From Candidatus Pacearchaeota archaeon CG11_big_fil_rev_8_21_14_0_20_30_13 (GTDB lineage Archaea; Nanobdellota; Nanobdellia; Pacearchaeales; GW2011-AR1): 16,491 nt of DNA. The notes under the pieces were generated by a model. It was not told the origin of the DNA. It searched no databases and saw nothing but the letters and a program-made list of their open reading frames with translations. The stretch is from contig PCVV01000041.1 of NCBI GenBank assembly GCA_002762735.1, forward strand, positions 5,415 to 21,905. Reading direction: 5' to 3'. The position numbers were made by a program, and so were the translations under genes. Below are positions 14,647 through 16,491 of this stretch, piece by piece; positions within the stretch are counted from its first letter, which is position 1, and each line of letters starts with the position of its first letter.

Positions 14647-15077
14647 TTCAAGAAAAAATAAGTGCAGATCATCTTCTATATGTAAGCTTGAAATATACTA
14701 AAACTTGTGATGTAATCATGAATCTTTTACTTAGATGGAGAAAGATGATTGACACTTGCATCATTCACATTTTAAAAGATGCAAAACAAAAAGGAAAAGT
14801 AAAAGAAGTTTCTGAGAATGCAATGGGAAGAATTGCTGAAATAAAAGGATTATTAAAAAAAGATCAAAATGCCTTAAACACCATTGATTTTTTTATGATG
14901 CTTAGAAAAATTGAAAGTTTGCAAATTGAAAGAATTGGAGAATTTAGAAAAAACGTTACTTTGAAAGTAATTTTCAGGGGGAAAGAAATAAATATTAATC
15001 TTGAAAAATTAAAAGAATATGCTGAAATGTTAGAAAAATTTATTGGCATGACCAAAAAGAAGTTGAATGAAAAATGA
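14634..15077 (+). CDS. all-helical protein of unknown function, coupled to minD
   Basis: The 147-residue soluble protein is predicted almost fully helical. The first half is hydrophobic-rich (HLLYVSLKYTKTCDVIMNLL, then RWRKMIDTCIIHILKD), the middle has lysine-rich helices, and the end is a coiled-coil-like LEKLKEYAEMLEKFIG. The fold may be a helical bundle, but no known domain could be assigned. GAGGT stands 9 bases upstream of the ATG, one of the few clear Shine-Dalgarno sites in the window. Its TGA overlaps the minD ATG (ATGA), so the two proteins are translationally coupled and probably act together, perhaps as a partner or regulator of the ATPase; that role is inference. Confidence 0.7.
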   Translation: MEEIIQEKISADHLLYVSLKYTKTCDVIMNLLLRWRKMIDTCIIHILKDAKQKGKVKEVSENAMGRIAEIKGLLKKDQNALNTIDFFMMLRKIESLQIERIGEFRKNVTLKVIFRGKEININLEKLKEYAEMLEKFIGMTKKKLNEK

Positions 15078-15847
15078 AAAAAGTAATTGTTATTGCATCT
15101 GGAAAAGGAGGAGTTGGAAAGACAACAACTGCAATCAATCTTGGAGCAGCAATGAAACATTTCAATCATGACGTCTTAATAATTGATGCAAATATGTCTA
15201 CACCTAACATAGGAATTCATCTTAATTCGCCGGAAGTCCCAATAAATCTTAATCATATACTTCAAAAAAAAGCCCATCCTTATGAAGCAGTTTATGTTCA
15301 TGAATCTGGAATAAAAATAATTCCTTCCTCACTTTCAGTTAAAGAATTGGGAAAATTAAAAATGGAAAAACTGAAAGATTTTAAAAAAGAATTTCAAAAT
15401 TTAGCAGATATAGTAATTTTGGATTGCTCTGCTGGACTTGGAAAAGAAGCAATGAGTGCAATGGAAGCAGCAGATGAGATAATTTTAGTTTCAAATCCCG
15501 AAATGCCAGCAATAACCGATGCACTCAAAACGATAAAAGTTGCGGAGGCAATGAATAAACCTATTCTTGGAATAATCATTACAAGAGTAAGAAAAAATAA
15601 ATATGAACTTTCTCCAGAGATAGTTAAAGAAATGCTTGAAATTCCTATTTTAGGGATGATCCCAGAAGACATTTTAGTCCAGGATGCACTTAGAAAAAAA
15701 AATCCTTTAGTCTGTGTTCATCCAAAATCAAAATCGGCAAGAGCTTACAAAGAAATTGCAGCAAAAATTTTAGAAGAAGAATATGATTCAGATCAGGATA
15801 AAGAGACTATTATAGAATTGTTAAAAAAACTTTTCACAAGAAATTAA
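15074..15847 (+). CDS. minD: MinD/ParA-type septum-site or positioning ATPase
   Basis: The 257-residue protein has the deviant Walker A SGKGGVGKTT (9-18), the dimer-contacting IDANMSTPN (switch I, D38/N40) and switch II VILDCSAGLG (D117). The C-terminus, TIIELLKKLFTRN, is the amphipathic membrane-targeting helix with a basic end that marks MinD over plain ParA. Archaeal MinD homologues do not all act in division; some position other structures such as archaella and chemoreceptors. No MinC or MinE is present. The start overlaps the upstream gene by 4 bases. The stop overlaps the convergent gene by 4 bases. Confidence 0.9.
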   Translation: MKKVIVIASGKGGVGKTTTAINLGAAMKHFNHDVLIIDANMSTPNIGIHLNSPEVPINLNHILQKKAHPYEAVYVHESGIKIIPSSLSVKELGKLKMEKLKDFKKEFQNLADIVILDCSAGLGKEAMSAMEAADEIILVSNPEMPAITDALKTIKVAEAMNKPILGIIITRVRKNKYELSPEIVKEMLEIPILGMIPEDILVQDALRKKNPLVCVHPKSKSARAYKEIAAKILEEEYDSDQDKETIIELLKKLFTRN

Positions 15848-16419
15848 TTTTTCAAATTATCTCTTTTTATTAAAAAATCTTCATGTTTTTTGTAATATTC
15901 AAGATATTCTTTAAAAATTTTTTGATATTCTCGTTTAACTTGTAGATGGTCTAAATCAATTACTGGAAATCTCTCATAATTTTTACCTTTAATTTGAAAA
16001 GTTGATCTTTCCAACCAAAAAGGATCATTTTGAAAAACTTTTTTTAAAACCGAATTTAAATTAGAATAAAAATTAAAACTAAAAACTGCACGATGATAAT
16101 TGCAAGTTAAATCTTCGCTTAAAATCCCTTTACGGGACTCAAGCAAAAAATATGCTTTTGGCAAATCAATTTCACCATTGGATTCTTCGTGAAGAATCCT
16201 CATTTTAGATAATATTTCTTCAAAAAAAGAAATGTGCCTCCTAGAAGGATCAATTCCAAGCGGAAAAGGTTTGTTCACTTCTAAAAAATAATAGCCATCC
16301 AAACTAGTAGAAGGGATTAAACTTAAATCCTCTGAAAAGGAGAAGATCTTTGAGATTAAATTTTTATCTTTTTGAATTTTTTCCTTGACCAATCTAAATC
16401 TTTCATTAAAGTTTGTCAT
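15844..16419 (-). CDS. protein of unknown function
   Basis: A 191-residue soluble protein, not recognised. The sequence mixes charged helices at both ends (NERFRLVKEKIQKDKNLISK and REYQKIFKEYLEYYKKHEDF) around a strand-rich middle with several aromatic residues (SLDGYYFLEVNKPFPLGI, then a FSFNFYSNLNS stretch). There is one cysteine and no membrane segment or signal peptide. The start at 16417-16419 is supported by a TATA box 25 bases upstream. It is convergent with minD. Composition matches the other genes, so there is no sign of recent transfer. Confidence 0.65.
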   Translation of the reverse strand: MTNFNERFRLVKEKIQKDKNLISKIFSFSEDLSLIPSTSLDGYYFLEVNKPFPLGIDPSRRHISFFEEILSKMRILHEESNGEIDLPKAYFLLESRKGILSEDLTCNYHRAVFSFNFYSNLNSVLKKVFQNDPFWLERSTFQIKGKNYERFPVIDLDHLQVKREYQKIFKEYLEYYKKHEDFLIKRDNLKN

Positions 16420-16438
16420 AAAGTTTAGAATTAAATCT

Positions 16439-16448
16439 TATTATAAAC
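16439..16448 (-). promoter_or_regulatory. TATA box of the terminal unknown gene
   Basis: GTTTATAATA on the minus strand is centred 25 bases upstream of the ATG at 16417-16419. Nothing further is recognised in the last 43 bases. Confidence 0.5.
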
Positions 16449-16491
16449 TTTATTATTTTCTTTAAGTTATATTTTATCAAAAACAATCAAA

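Noticed and set aside
14864..15169. 101-codon minus-strand ORF, rich in Cys, Ser and Phe.
   Set aside because: It is antisense to the helical gene and the minD P-loop region, with no sign of selection.
15394..15672. 92-codon minus-strand ORF.
   Set aside because: It is antisense within minD; its Ile/Ser-rich composition is typical of such shadows.
1..16491. CRISPR arrays, insertion sequences, tRNA or rRNA genes.
   Set aside because: No regularly spaced repeats, transposase motifs, terminal inverted repeats or cloverleaf-like GC-rich stretches were seen on either strand.

Overview
The window looks like a chromosome segment from a small-genome, AT-rich archaeon, most likely a DPANN lineage of the Pacearchaeota/Woesearchaeota type; the phylum is an inference. 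The archaeal assignment is firm: RNA polymerase subunit L, RadB, an aRF1 with NIKS and GGQ motifs, Sec61-beta, archaeal NAC and ValRS are all present. Most transcription units also have a TATA-like box centred 24-29 bases upstream of the start codon, which is the layout of leaderless archaeal genes.

Layout. Positions 1-1611 (minus) hold the start of radB, rpoL, a small ORF with no ordinary start codon, and a zinc-ribbon/helix-turn-helix protein of the MBF1 type. Positions 1668-2549 (minus) hold a decayed paralogue of that MBF1-like gene, with stops and frameshifts, ending in a thioredoxin-like tail. Positions 2581-10160 form a cell-envelope glycosylation region: a membrane thioredoxin-like protein, a processive-type GT2, a GtrA-like gene split by a frameshift, a dolichyl-phosphate-sugar synthase-like GT2, two large multi-membrane GT-C-type transferases, a short polysaccharide-deacetylase-like protein and an intact GtrA. 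scpB (chromosome segregation) sits among them. Positions 10163-13935 (minus) hold a small unknown protein, aRF1 and ValRS. Positions 14032-15847 (plus) hold sec61-beta/NAC and then a second unit: a palindrome at the predicted transcription start, a 22-codon leader ORF, a helical protein of unknown function and MinD. A convergent unknown gene closes the window.

How the genes work together. The GT2 enzymes would load sugars onto a lipid carrier, the GtrA proteins would move the carrier across the membrane, and the GT-C enzymes would use it on the outer face; this is inference from family roles. Sec61-beta and NAC both act on nascent proteins and are cotranscribed. ScpB and MinD point to chromosome segregation and cell division. 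The points most worth a second look are the palindrome plus leader ORF before the minD unit, the frameshifted GtrA with an in-frame T_TTT_TTA heptamer, the MBF1-like pseudogene, and an aRF1 that seems to lack its zinc mini-domain.
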